Both the position numbers and the translations under genes were made by a program. Positions 27,001 to 38,500 of a stretch of 64,000 bases of DNA are shown one piece after another (position 1 is the stretch's first letter; each line of letters begins with the position of its first letter). Source of the DNA: Perkinsus marinus ATCC 50983 (lineage: Eukaryota; Perkinsozoa; Perkinsida; Perkinsidae); assembly GCF_000006405.1 (NCBI RefSeq), contig NW_003217015.1, positions 117,876-181,875 on the forward strand, read 5' to 3'. The notes below the pieces were generated by a model, which made no database searches, was not told where the DNA came from, and was given only the letters and a program-made list of their open reading frames with translations.

Positions 27001-29471
27001 TTGCCCGACGGAACTGGCAGAAGCTCGTTCGGGTGGATGCGGACACCATACCCCCAGCGGTGGCTGTGGTGTTGGAGGGGTGAGGAGGAGGAGGCCTGCT
27101 GTGGTGGGGGGACTGGATGCGTTGGCTTGTCAGCATGGGAGAGGTACCGAGGCAGGCCACCAACGAGGAGTTCATAGAGAAGTACATGGCGGAGGCTGGT
27201 AGGTACCCAGGTGCCCGAGAGGAAGCAGGGGCGTTCCTTGATGACGAGACTGGTGGGCCCCCTAGGGTAGATGGGGGTGATGCTACTGACGTGTGGCAGG
27301 TCAGAAGCGCAACGTTGGCTTTATAAGGGTCGCGGCTGCAGGACCACGACTGGCCGGTTTCCTACCGAGTTCCTTCGATTTCACTCGGAATTTATCAACG
27401 CTTTTGAAGCCTGGCGTCAACAGGTTGGACGAAGAGACCTTTGAGGAAATCGGCAGACATGCGGAGGTTGCAGGGGATTGGTTTGAGGCTAAGGTGCCCC
27501 CTTAGATTGAGTGTGGGGATGAGAGGTCCTTTGTAGTCCTTTGGGGCCCTCCTCTTCCCTGTAGGGGAGACTCTGCCGGTTGAATTTCTGGACACGTATG
27601 TAACGGCTAGGCGAGGCGGGTAGGCCTCGGTCGCCTCTGCTGTGGTGCTGCTGATAGCTGGTGTAGTTACCTATATGACTTGGGGGCCTCCCTCGGGGCC
27701 ATTAGTATGGCGGCGAGGTTCGATGCCATTGACATGGACGGTGATGGTAAACTGACCAGAGAGGAGCTTGAAACCAGGGAGTGGAGGAAGTCTATTGCGG
27801 GAACGATGGTGAGTTGTTATGCCTCGAGTGAACATTATTAGAAATGCTCAACTTTTCGTCGCACTATACAACAGCTCGTGTGCAACACATAATGATTAGT
27901 TGAAATGATCAACATAGCATCCAGTTGACTCGCAAACGATTAAATTCACAGTCGGAGATTAATGAGGATTTCAATGCCCAGAGTGGTTAATAAGATGTTG
28001 GGTGTTTGCATTGAGTCAGGGCCAAAGCGTAACAAGGTAAGTAGGCCGATCCATAGTCTCTCCATATGGGAGGTCAGAATAGGAATTCATCATATCAATG
28101 ATAGAACCATGAAGGAACTATCACACCGATTAATATGTGTCTGCGTGCAGCCTCGTTCGGTTGTGAAGTGACGGAGGAGTGGTATGAGCTTTGACGTTGA
28201 GGAATTTTGAGATTTCGAGCATGTCTCCTTGTGCAACGAAGCATGATCCTCCTCATGCATGCCTTTTTCAGTTGTTTGCCCTCCTCGACCTCGACCGTGA
28301 CAGCAGCATTAGTCGAGCTGAGTGGCAGCATTGGGGTTATCTCGTGGCCCAGGCCCGACCACATATGCGGGCTCTGGCTCTGAGGATTCTGCCAGAAGTG
28401 AAGATCTCAGCGAGCGAGTATGCTGCAAGGTATAGGGCTGCAGTGAAAGGCTTGTCGCCGGATGAAATAAAGCTGGTGGAACAGCGTCTGGATTTCGATG
28501 CCGACGGTGGGGATTGAACCTGGGTCGTCACTATGGAAGTGTCTCGGTAGGTGAGCTGTCCGAAGCTGAGATCGGTCTTCTGCGGGTGGTCGGCGGGGGA
28601 CGGTCTTTGAGGGAGCTCCTCTATAGGGAGTTCTTCTTTGGTTATGAAATCGTCAACACCGGTACGGGGGCTGGTCAGTCCTTCCTACAGGAGGCGGCCA
28701 TTGAGGATGATCGGACCCTCAATGGCTTCATGGTGGGTCGATAGGGATCAGATTGAGGGCACGAGAAGATTCCCCTCAGGCCCGTGTTGGGGCCCTCCAG
28801 TCGCCTTATATAGAGTCGGCACGGTTCGCCTTCCAATTCCTGGATACTGATAGTGATGGGCAGCTCTCGGATGTGGGGACTCAACTGTTTGCTCAACAGA
28901 GTTGGAATATATGTTCGCTTTCCGCAGCTAAGCTTAGGAGTTTGTATACGAAGCCAGGTAGAAATGTTCAGAAATCAATAAGAATTTCCCAAAATTCTCT
29001 CAGAATTTTGCTATTGTTACCAACATATGTGGTTGACTATGTGCATAATTTCCACACTGGTTTTCATTGGTAGAACGAGATGAGGGAGTTCGAGCTCATG
29101 CGGATGCTCTTTGCTGACTATGGCTTCCTCCGGTTCATAGCGGACTTCACGGCCTTGACTGCTTTCAAGGTGGGCTGCCCGGTCAGGGTGAGCTCCGACT
29201 GTGTGACAGAAGCTGAAGGGCCCAGCGGGGGGACTGTCGCTGAAGGGGCTCATTGACTCAGCCAAGGCGGGGGACTGCACTCCTACTGAGCTGGCAATGG
29301 AGATCCATGATGTAGGGGGGGTCCTGCCGAGTGTGGGAGGGATTCTTGGTAGGCCTTCGAGATCGACCTGCCTGATGGTACGGTAGAGGTTCCCTGGGCC
29401 ATCTGGAGGCTAATTGTGTGGCGGCACCTCACCAACGAGCATGTGAGGCTCCGTGGGGGCGGCTGTCGGTA
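18016..29471 (+). CDS. Giant EF-hand protein A (many exons; start unresolved)
   Basis: I read this as one gene because module order is continuous and a homologous copy follows directly. The 5' part has a hydrophobic LGFTILLFVVAV segment near 18035, then blocks shared with gene B: DCRASMESTVCRPFEDYM (about 18730), QCPHLLESIQPSHFYELT (about 18990), PMEVEGEIEILNAEPTLGF (about 19650), and a block near 20040-20150 ending GVTYNTKRV. An acidic exon at 20257-20910 follows, then FAPHPFQPRILF (about 20975). Twelve readable EF-hand loops lie at 21967-28878, with a 48-nt tandem repeat inside the array. The end reads MREFELMRMLFADYGFLRF, then VPWAIWRLIVWRHLTNEH, with TAG at 29469-29471. Canonical D-x-D/N-x-D-G loops predict Ca2+ binding. 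Location is unknown. Individual exon limits were not all resolved, and a split into two genes cannot be excluded. Confidence 0.7.
20257..20910 (+). other. Acidic low-complexity exon of giant EF-hand gene A
   Basis: An open stretch rich in E, D, G and P, for example GRREDGEEEEGLPEVDDG and ERDPEPEEGAREDPSGAP. It begins with a short conserved lead (ALFGEIVKAHYG) that matches SELIFSMVTSYYGV at the start of the corresponding long exon in gene B. That match fixes the homology despite the unrelated low-complexity sequence that follows. Confidence 0.7.
21967..28878 (+). other. EF-hand array of gene A (12 readable loops)
   Basis: Loops begin at 21967 DANGDGLISFDE, 22508 DSNRDGVLSRYE, 23752 DANGDGELSLKE, 24053 DLDGSNTLSLGE, 24306 DFDDDG/YIDHRE, 24797 DGNKDGKLSADE, 25191 DLDGNG/ELSRGE, 26818 DLDRDGLISLPE, 27731 DMDGDGKLTREE, 28287 DLDRDSSISRAE, 28492 DFDADG/ELSEAE and 28843 DTDSDGQLSDVG. 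A slash marks an intron splitting the Gly codon. Degenerate loops lie at 22372 and about 22785. The 28843 loop has Gly instead of the usual Glu at position 12, and 28287 lacks the position-6 Gly, so those two may bind Ca2+ weakly. Confidence 0.85.
25892..26131 (+). repeat. 48-nt tandem repeat, 5 copies (16-aa acidic/His units)
   Basis: Five head-to-tail 48-nt units encode VEEVKPDHAGDHYSE plus one variable residue (A in the first unit, T in the others). Units differ at only a few bases, such as GGGGATCAT versus GGGGACCAT, which indicates recent expansion. The repeat lies in a hydrophilic insert between EF-hand segments of gene A. It is Asp/Glu/His-rich. Confidence 0.95.
28957..29022 (+). repeat. 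Conserved intron segment, copy 2
   Basis: The 5' part of the intron after the last EF-hand exon of gene A begins GTAGAAATGTTCAG and contains AGAATTTCCCAAAATTCTC. It matches 13288-13222 on the minus strand. Confidence 0.75.
29078..29471 (+). other. C-terminal domain of giant gene A
   Basis: Reads FELMRMLFADYGFLRFIAD, then after an intron GLIDSAKAGDCTPTELAMEI and HDVGGVLPSVGG, then VEVPWAIWRLIVWRHLTNEH. The same order occurs at 44375-44870 in gene B (YLSDYGFIRLVSDT, CSARQLSAELYEVGG, VEIPWQLWRLVVWRHLTSEF). I do not recognise the domain. Confidence 0.75.
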
Positions 29472-29552
29472 GCAGTCCTCAGACGGTGAACCAGCTGGAG
29501 GGCCGTTCTCCGTTCGCGACTAGGGACAAAGAGGACTATCATCATACTGCTC

Positions 29553-32500
29553 ATGCTAGGAGGCGTATGCCCCACCCGCCACCCCACGTCAGTCGGCGTG
29601 TACATGCCCCACTTGGTCCTGAGGTTGGACATTAGTGACTCCCTCTTTGGCAGTTTGTCTTTAGGACGACGCTTTCCTGCGAACTTTGATGGGCGTGAAC
29701 TGAAGTGTGCCATGGTGGCCTCCTTCTCCTTCTCCTCGAGGGGTGGGCACAGTCGTACGCTTTCTATAATGGTTATGGTCGTTGTGTTGAAGTCAATGAA
29801 TCCGCATTGCAAAGGAGAGCCTTGGGTTATCATATGTTAGAGAGAGGCAGCACGCTGTTAGTGAAGGCGTTGGTGACAGCAGTGGCAGCTGGGGTAGACC
29901 GGACACGATGCGCGTCGGACATGCGGGCATCGGTGTGCGAACCGTACATTGGTTACTATCAGAAAGGGGTTAGTGATGTCTCACAGTTGGTTGAGGTAGG
30001 CCTTGAGGCCTATAGTGTCCCCAGCGTCCTCATCAGATCGTTGAGGTAGCGGCCAGGGTATGTGCCGACTACCAGTACGACCTGTTGTCCTACCCTCAAT
30101 GCGGAGTAGGGCTGCTGCTATTGTCACATGTCTGCTGTCCTCTGCATCTGTGGCCACTCAGTGCGGTGCCCTCATGGAGGAGCTTCAACCGGCGAGTTTC
30201 ATCCAGCTGGTCAACTCCTTCGCGCTCGCCCCACTGCCAGCGTTGAGGTCTCTGCCCTTCACCCGACGGCCGTCTTCGGTGGGCGCCTTACTGTTGGGAT
30301 AGGGCATCTTATATCGTGTAGGCGATCGTGGGGGAAGTGAGGCTCCGTCGGCCCCTGGGGTGGACCTGGCCGCCCATGGAGACGGTGAAGTCTGCAATGT
30401 GACCCCGTGCCGATGGGGGTGGGGGCCTCCTATATTTCCCTTCAGATTGCGCGCACTGGTGGCTGCTGNNNNNNNNNNNNNNNNNNNNNNNNNNNNNNNN
30501 NNNNNNNNNNNNNNNNNNNNNNNNNNNNNNNNNNNNNNNNNNNNNNNNNNNNNNNNNNNNNNNNNNNNAGGCCAGCTGGGCCGTCCATGTGGGGGGTCTA
30601 TGCTCTCGATGGGGTCGAAGCTTATCTGCTGGCTTGTCAGAATGCTCTAGCGGCACTGACGATGGGTGGTACGCCTGCCTTCGAGGTGGAGGTCTTCCGA
30701 GGGTCATCATTGGATACGTCCCCATTGGAGGTGGAAGGGGACATTGAGATCATCAACTGGAGGGACACCATGAGCTTCAGGCGCACGGTACTCGCTGCTG
30801 CTGGTGACCTCTCCACGCTGAATGGTTGCTTAGGTGGCTCGGATACTCGAGGGGTCAGTACGGGGCGTGGCCGGAAGAGTTCTCCGACATGGTGAGTTGG
30901 TTGAGTAACTTGCGTGATTCTTTCTCAGAAGAGGCAGAGGTTCGATCCCCGGCCTCGTCAAGTATTACTTCTACGTAGGTATTACTGGCGATGAAGTTCT
31001 CGTGAGCTCCCATAAGGAGGGGATCCTGCTGGCTTATCAAGTGCCTGGACCACACATAGGGTAGTCGGGAGGTCGATGGGACACACTACCATACTGGCCA
31101 GGTTTACAGCGTATGCTGAGGCTGCCTGGGGAGGGACCAGGGCCCATCTGGACGTCCTTGATGACCTACACACCCTACAGGAGAGGCTCATGCAGTCGGG
31201 GGTTGAGGCCTCCATAAGGGTTCGGGATGTGAGGGTGATGAGTGGGTTGGTGTATAGGGCCAAGAGGGTAGGGCAGGTCTCGATGGGTGGGGCCATGGTC
31301 GTGCCTTAGGCCCTCTATTCGTACTGCTCCCATTTGGACCATCGAGGGAAACTGTCGGTTGTGGCCCCGGTATCGGTGGCGGAGGAGTGGGGGAGGGAGG
31401 AGGCTCAGAGTGAGTTGATCTTCAGCATGGTCACGTCCTATTATGGGGTACATGAGGGCGAAAGGCGGCCGGCAGGTCAACCTCGGGATAGAGGAAGGTT
31501 GGGGAGGGGCTCGAGGGGACCAAGAAGGGGAACGCCCAAAGGGCATAAGAAGGGAGAGGAAGGTACTCTACCAGTTTCGAGAGCGATGGCGGCCGCTGGT
31601 GAGGCCGGAGGGTCAGCTTGGGATACGCTGTATGGTGGCAGCGATGGTGTGGTTGGGGAGGGGGTAGGACAGGATGAGGGCTTCAGGGTGGCAGAGGGGC
31701 TGGCCGGAGGAGGAGCAGCATCGGGGGAGGACGTGCTCGGACATATAGACAGCCCAGCCGGGGAGGAACTTGCTGATACTGGTTACCACATATCAAAAGG
31801 GCCGGAGGGGAACAATCGCAAGGGAGAGGACGGTCATCCGGAGATAGAGGACGGTCATCCGGAGGTAGAGGACGGTCATGCGGAGGTAGAGGACGGTCAT
31901 CCGGAGGGAGAGGACGGCCGCCCTGAGGTAGAGGACGGTCATGCGGAGGGAGAGGACGGTCATCCGGAGGGAGAGGACGGCCACCCTGAGGTAGAGGACG
32001 GTCATGCGGAGGGAGAGGACGGTCATCCGGAGGGAGAGGACGGTCCCCCTGAGGTAGAGGACGGTCATGCGGAGGGAGAGGACGGTCATCCGGAGGGAGA
32101 GGACGGCCACCCTGAGGTAGAGGACGGTCATGCGGAGGGAGAGGACGGTCATCCGGAGGGAGAGGACCGTCACCCTGAGGTAGACGACGGTCATCCAGCG
32201 GAGGAAGAAAGCCATCCAGAGGGGCAAGAGGGCCACCATGAGAAAATGGGTCTTCATGAGGGTAAGAAGCGGCACCGCGTACAAAACGGTCCGCGCAGGT
32301 ATGTAGGGAATCTCGAGCAAATCGACAGAACTCTGTTGGGCCCAGTCGGGTCCAGTGACCTTCCTAGGTGGGAAGATGTAGCCGATGGTGCGGCCCAATC
32401 GGACCCTGGTCAGTTAGAGGGGGGAGTACCGGAGATGCCGGGTGATGGAGTAGCTGACGACCTGGGCCAGACGGTGGATGGTGTTCCCGATGGCCTCTCA

Positions 32501-35500
32501 GAGTCAGGCCTGGCTGCTCCTACTAGCGATTTCGGACCAGACTTCAATGCTTACCATTCTGAAGAGGTCAAGTCAGTTGATCCTGCTGAGGACCTTGGAC
32601 CAGGCTCGGACGCTGGCTATCTTGAAGGGCCTAACCCGGTTAGTCCCACTGGGGGCTTCGGACCAGGCTTCGAACCAGAGAACAGGACCCCTGAGGAGTC
32701 GGTCGGATCGGGAGCAGTCGATGACTTCACATATCACTTTGACGAGGACACCATGGAGGACGCAGCTCGGTTGCCATCACCACGCTACCCTGTAGATAGT
32801 GGAAAAGTTGTGCCAGATGTTGGCCTGGGGTCGGTGGCCAACACTCCGTCAGTCTCCACTCAACCGACAAGGAGGCCGGGGAGGGGCCTGAGTAAGCCTC
32901 CTGCGAGGTCTAGGCATGGCCAGGATGATTATGATGATACTATTGTGGAGGGGGTAGCGACTAATGCCGCCACTCCGACGTCAAGAGATGCTCTTACTAA
33001 CCAGCCGGTGGGGGCGCCTCTGGCTACGGTAGAAAGGCCGCTCCCTCCGGGCCTCATCCGAGTAGCGAGAGCTGATGTCGAGGACCACCGTGTCACCGGG
33101 AGTGAGATTGACCCGGTGGTTCGAGAGAGGGAACTCCACGAACCCGATTTCGGCCCTGGCTTTGGAGTCGACAGTGGAGGCGAGGGTCAGGGGCTGCCTG
33201 AGCCGGTCCAAGGGGAGGATGGGGTCATTGAAGGTGTCGATGATGGTAGGGATGGGGTGGCTGAGCCGGTCCATGGAGAGGATGGGGTCATAGAGGGTGT
33301 CGATGATGGTAGGGATGGGCTGCCTGAGCCGGTCCATGGGGAGGATGGGGTCATTGAAGGTGTCGATGATGGTAGGGATGGGGTGGCTGAGCCGGTCCAT
33401 GGAGAGGATGGGGTCATAGAGGGTGTCGATGATGGTAGGGATGGGGTGCCTGAGCCGGTCCATAGGGAGGATGGAGTCATTGAAAGTGTCGATGATGGTA
33501 GGGATGGGCTGCCTGAGCCGGTCCATGGGGAGGATGGGGTCATTGAAGGTGTCGATGATGGTAGGGATGGGCTGCCTGAGCCGGTCCATGGGGAGGATGG
33601 GGTCATTGAAGGTGTCGATGATGGTAGGGATGGGCTGCCTGAGCCGGTCCATGGGGAGGATGGGGTCATAGAGGGTGTCGATGATGGTAGGGATGGGCTG
33701 CCTGAGCCGGTCCATGGAGAGGATGGGGTCATTGAAGGTGTCGATGATGGTAGGGATGGGGTGGCTGAGCCGGTTCGTGGGGAAGGCACCAGCGACAGGC
33801 TTCCGCACGGGAGGGGTATCGAAGGAGTTACCGAGGACATCTTTTTTAAGATGGAGGGCCTTACGAGCTCTACTACTGGTCCTCAGCCCGAGAAGGTTGG
33901 CAACACTCTCGAGGGTGTTGCCGCGGCAGGCGGTAGAATACGTCCCCCTCCAACAATCGCACCGACCAAGCCAGTATCGAGGGTCATGCCATCAAGAAGG
34001 CACTCCCATAGATTAAGGGACACCAGCAGTAGGGCCATCTACTGTCCGAGCTGTACCAATACCAGCAGTGGCCAGGGGTCAGTGGGTACTTCTTGGCAGG
34101 GCCATGGTCCTTCCATCAGGCCCTACTACGACCCCCTCTTCCACCTTCACCCCTTCGCTCCCCGACTGGTCTACAGCAGCCCAGGGACGCATCCTCCCGA
34201 CTGGGTGGTCATACCAGTGTCATCATCTAGGGATGGGCTACCGAGGGTGGCTGCAGCCTTCCGCCGCGAGTGGGTGCTACTGGTGTTGGGGACATCATCT
34301 GTATCTTTCAAGAGTGAACCTATGATACGCAATTGATCAGGTTGGGAAGGTCCGGTAACAGCGCTGATGGCTCTAGCAGCTCTCACCCAACACCGCCGAA
34401 GCATGCCCATGGGGAGACCATGTAGGGACCACGCCGGCTGCCGTTGAGGAGGGCCGACGTAGATACGATGTATCCGAGCCTCGAGAGCCCACACCCTCTG
34501 ATGGGGAGTTCGTAGTGGGCATGAGAGGCTTCGTAAGGGGGTCGGCCCCTCCTCTAGCATTGTGATGCTGGTGTCAGGCTCCTCCTGGTAAGGGTTGCCT
34601 TAGTAGGGTCATGCAGTGGATCGACAACTCTACCATCGCTAAGTTGGAGGGGCTGCGTTCCTTGCTGGCAGAGGTGGGGGTGCCGCGTTTGGGCTCGTGT
34701 GAACGGGGGTCCATCAGCTGTATTCGATGGAGGCGCCGGTCCATGACCAAGTAGCTTTCGGGGCCTTCGTGAGGAGAGGCCTGCTGGGCGAGGACCCTCA
34801 CCTTACCACCTTCCATAGGCTATACCAAGGCATCGAGCACCTTCGAGGGCGTAAGTGTGTGCTTTGTTCGGGGTCTTGGTGGCTTACGGTCCTTTGGTAG
34901 TCCTAGACACTGGGGAGCCTCTCAGAGAGGGCCTAGCCGCGGTCCTGGATGCCTGGGTGTTGCTGCTTAGGGCACCGAGGAAGCTACCAATACTCAATGT
35001 GGGGTCGTTGGTGACGATGTCCGACCACTGGAATGCCCTCAGCTTTTCCGGAATGCTCCTGTCGATGTATACGTACTGTTGGATGAGGACGGTGATGGCC
35101 GGGTCAGCTTGTCGGAGTGGACGAGATTTGGTAGAATCGTGCGAGCTCCCGCGTTTGTCTTCACGGAAGAGGTGAGGAGGTTTCGCCGTCTATGGTGACC
35201 CGCCTGGCTGGCAGTCTTTCGTGGCCTTTGCGACAAAGGAGGATCCGCAGTACGTCTCTATCAAGGAGGTGGACGACATTTTCCGAGCCATAGGCCAGGG
35301 AGAGTGGGTGCCCCTTCGCTGTTCAAGCTCTAGTGTTCATGTGGTAGGCTGCTGACCTCCATGGCTGAGCGTGATGGTCACGTCCGTACGGTTATGGACT
35401 CGCTGGCCCTGGAGAGCCGCTTCTCGCAGCTGGACAACTTTAGAAGCTTTGAGCTGTCCTTGGAAGAGGTCGGCTGGACGACCCTGTCGGGCAGAGGGGT

Positions 35501-38500
35501 GGGGCCAGTAGAGGCTATTTGAGGTGGTGGCGATGGTCCTTTCAGTTGTTCTATTATCTTGACACCAACCGTGATGGGTATCTCTCTCGATACGAGTGGC
35601 AGAGGATGCTCATCATCAACAGGGCCCCGATAGCTGTCAGGCGGCTCGCCCTTTGGTGAGGCCGTGGACATGGATGGGTGAAGGCAGGTGTAGCACAGGC
35701 TCACTGAGGGCTTCGAGAGCGGCCCCTTCCCTTTACCCAAGGGCCCTTTCCTGGCTGCTACCCATGCCAAGCTGGCTCGACTCCCACCGACGTATGCACG
35801 TCTAGTGGATAGGACTCTGGACTCATTGGGGACGGGTGAGTGGCCTTGGTCCTGTTCAAGGGACGGCTGAGTTCAGGCCGACCAAGTGATGCTGACTATA
35901 GCATCCTCAGAGCCATAGGGGGAGGCACTGAGATGGCCAACCTGGTGGCGTCGGAGGTCCTCTTGGGTTATCGCAGGAGGCCTAGGCTCAGCTGGCATCC
36001 AATAGCCAGGGGTAGTGGTGCCGGCCTGATGAGGACGCCTCTGGTAGAAGTAGCGGACGCGGCGGCTGATGGTATGGTGGAAGAGGGAGAGGCCGAGCAG
36101 GTCCTGCCGGAGGGGGGTCTTGGAGGGCCAGGAGGAGTCCCGGGATCCTTTATGGAGATGGGGAGGGTAACAAGGAGGTTGGTTGTGCTTCAGGATAACG
36201 GCTGGTGTTAGTTGACGTCTGAGGCCCATATGAAGGTGGCGCGGTACTCGATAGGGGCTCTTGCTTCGGGCCGGAGGGTCCCTTACGAGACCTTTCGAGA
36301 CTTTGGAAGGAGTCTGAAGGCCCGAGAAGGGGCATTCACTGAGGAGGTAGGGAAGGCTTTGGTGGAGTCCTTCGACTGTGGTGCTGTGGAGGTGTTCCAT
36401 CTGTTCGTTGGTGGGGATGAGACTAGCAATGAGATCACCGTGGACGACTTCGATCGGCTACACCTCAGCTCTAAAGATATGAGGTGGGCCGCCCTGCCTG
36501 AGGCCGCAGAGGCCCCTCACACGAGTCAGGAACCTTCGCCGAGTGTACCTTGTATGTGACTCGCTCGCTATCATGGCCAAGTTCGATGAGATGGACAGGG
36601 ATGGAGACGGACAGCTGGGGAGAGGGGAGGTCCCTTTGGAGCCACATCAGGCTTGGGTGAGGACCCTGTAGGGGCGACTTGATGGGCCGTGGGCTGATAG
36701 TTGGTGTCGCTGATTATTCGATGGTCAGGTGTACGGAGTCCTGGATCGAGATGGCTCGGGTTGGGTGTCCCTATCGGAGCTGCAGGTCCTGGCTGGTATG
36801 CACCCTGACGCCGTCCCACCCAGTGCCCTATGGCTCAGCAGGAGGTACCTCTTTGGGAGCCCGCTCGCTTCTCAAACGCTTCAGGGTCTCGGCTACATCA
36901 TTGTGGACGGCAGAAGGGATCAGGGAGAAATTCCAGAGCCTGTCGCCTTACCAACAGTCGGAGGTTGGGCAGGTCCTCGATGTCAACGGCGATGGTAGCC
37001 GCCTCACTGCTGGACCTTCTAGTGGTACTTTCAGGGTACCTAGACGACCACGAACTGTCATTGCTACGTCTCTTCACCGAGGGAGAGCTCATTGAGGCCC
37101 TCTTGCCACCGTTGCTCTATGAGCCTGGTAGGGTTTCCCTTGATTCAATGTGGGATAGGAGACGTTTCTTGGCGAACACTAGGAGGATGCAAAGCATGAC
37201 CAATGTCTTCACTGTGAAGGTAGTCGTAGAAAGCAGCCCCTGGGTGGGGCCGTCCTCGATGTCAGGCATTCGAGGCGCTAGCAGTTCCCTCGAGGGGTCC
37301 TGTGAGGGCGGCCGTCGAGGTGCCCGTGGAGGTTGTGAAGGGGTGGTTGTATGCAGTGGGGAGAAGGTGAGGGTGGACGTGGACGGTTAGGGGATGGTAG
37401 TTGGTCAGGCGGCTGAGGGAGCTATTGAGAGTCTTCAGTATGATCAACGCTGAGGCTTTCTTCAAGAGTGCCGATATTGATAAGGACGGGAGGGTCACTT
37501 TAGAGGAGCTGGAGAGGTTATTTCCTCCCTTGAGGGGCATGAATGAGGTCGGCGTTCTCTTATTCCACGACGACGCAGACTCTGTAGTGTCCTTCCGACC
37601 GTTCAGTCGGAGGGATGATGCCTCAGCTTGATATGCAGGTGTATAGGTATTGGAGGCCATCGGGAGTGAGGGCCCTGACGGTACCACCTCCCTCGACTGG
37701 CCAAGTCTGCAACAGCTCATCTACGCCTTCACGGCACCGCTACAGGTGGCCGTCTTTGCGTTGGAGTAGGCGATCCGATGCGGTGGACCTTCTAGTGGGG
37801 ATTCGTCTCAGCGTCGTGGCCAAGTCAAAAGGGTCGGACATGCACGCTGTGGCGAGTCGGGTCCTACGGGGAATAGGTCCCGAGGAGAAGGCAGCCGTAC
37901 TGAACGTGTTCGATGTGGACCGCGATGGTAGGGCAGGACAGTTCTCCATCACTTTTATGGGCATCAGGTGAGCTCGATGAGGTGGAGGTCCCCTTGCTGG
38001 GTCTACTTGGACGAAGCGAGACCGTTGAGACCTTCAACGCCATCCAGTACCAAGGCTTCAAGGTGGTCATGGAGGCCTCACTCGAGGTACCATGACTATA
38101 TAGTATCGGTAATAGCGAGAATGGTAGGTCCCTGCGTCGGCACTATTGGAGACGGACAGACCACAGCTGGAAGGGCCCGAGGTGAGGGAAGCAATATAGT
38201 CGTTGCCAGTGCCTCCTAGGGCTACGCGACTGTATCGGGCTATAGAGCAGATGCTGATGGGGACCATCGGTTGTCTATGAAGGAGATGGAGGACTATCGG
38301 GATGTCATAGGGGCCAGCCATAAGGTGGTGTCTAAGGAGGTCAGTGTCTGGATTGAGGGCTCCGCCAAGGAGAAGCCCTCGTAGGTCTTGGAAGGTCTTG
38401 GTGTCGGGGAGGAAAGGATGGACTTGGGATTGTTGGAGGAGCTGCACCTCTGTACCAAAGACTATCGGTGATACTGGGCCTGGTCGGAGGCTGGGAGGGA

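Larger units (their letters stand above)
31334..34336 (+). other. Long acidic low-complexity exon of gene B (about 1,000 codons)
   Basis: A single open frame starts at a conserved lead (SELIFSMVTSYYGVHEG) and ends with the conserved LVYSSPGTHPPDWVV block. Between them lie the 21-nt and 63-nt tandem repeats, a central D/E/P/G-rich stretch, and short S/T-rich parts. The counterpart exon in gene A is only about 0.65 kb, so repeat expansion explains most of the size difference. Confidence 0.75.

Noticed and set aside
28485-28515. SINE-like GGTTCAATCCCC at a split EF-hand in gene A
   Set aside because: Stem pairing is poor and the overlap with the conserved D-x-D-x-D-G coding sequence is better explained by chance.
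31793-33840. Long antisense and alternate-frame ORFs (201, 275 and 217 codons minus; several plus) over the acidic repeats
   Set aside because: The 21- and 63-nt units have lengths divisible by three and lack stops in several frames, so open frames on both strands are an automatic by-product. The translations are pure repeats with no conserved lead or tail.
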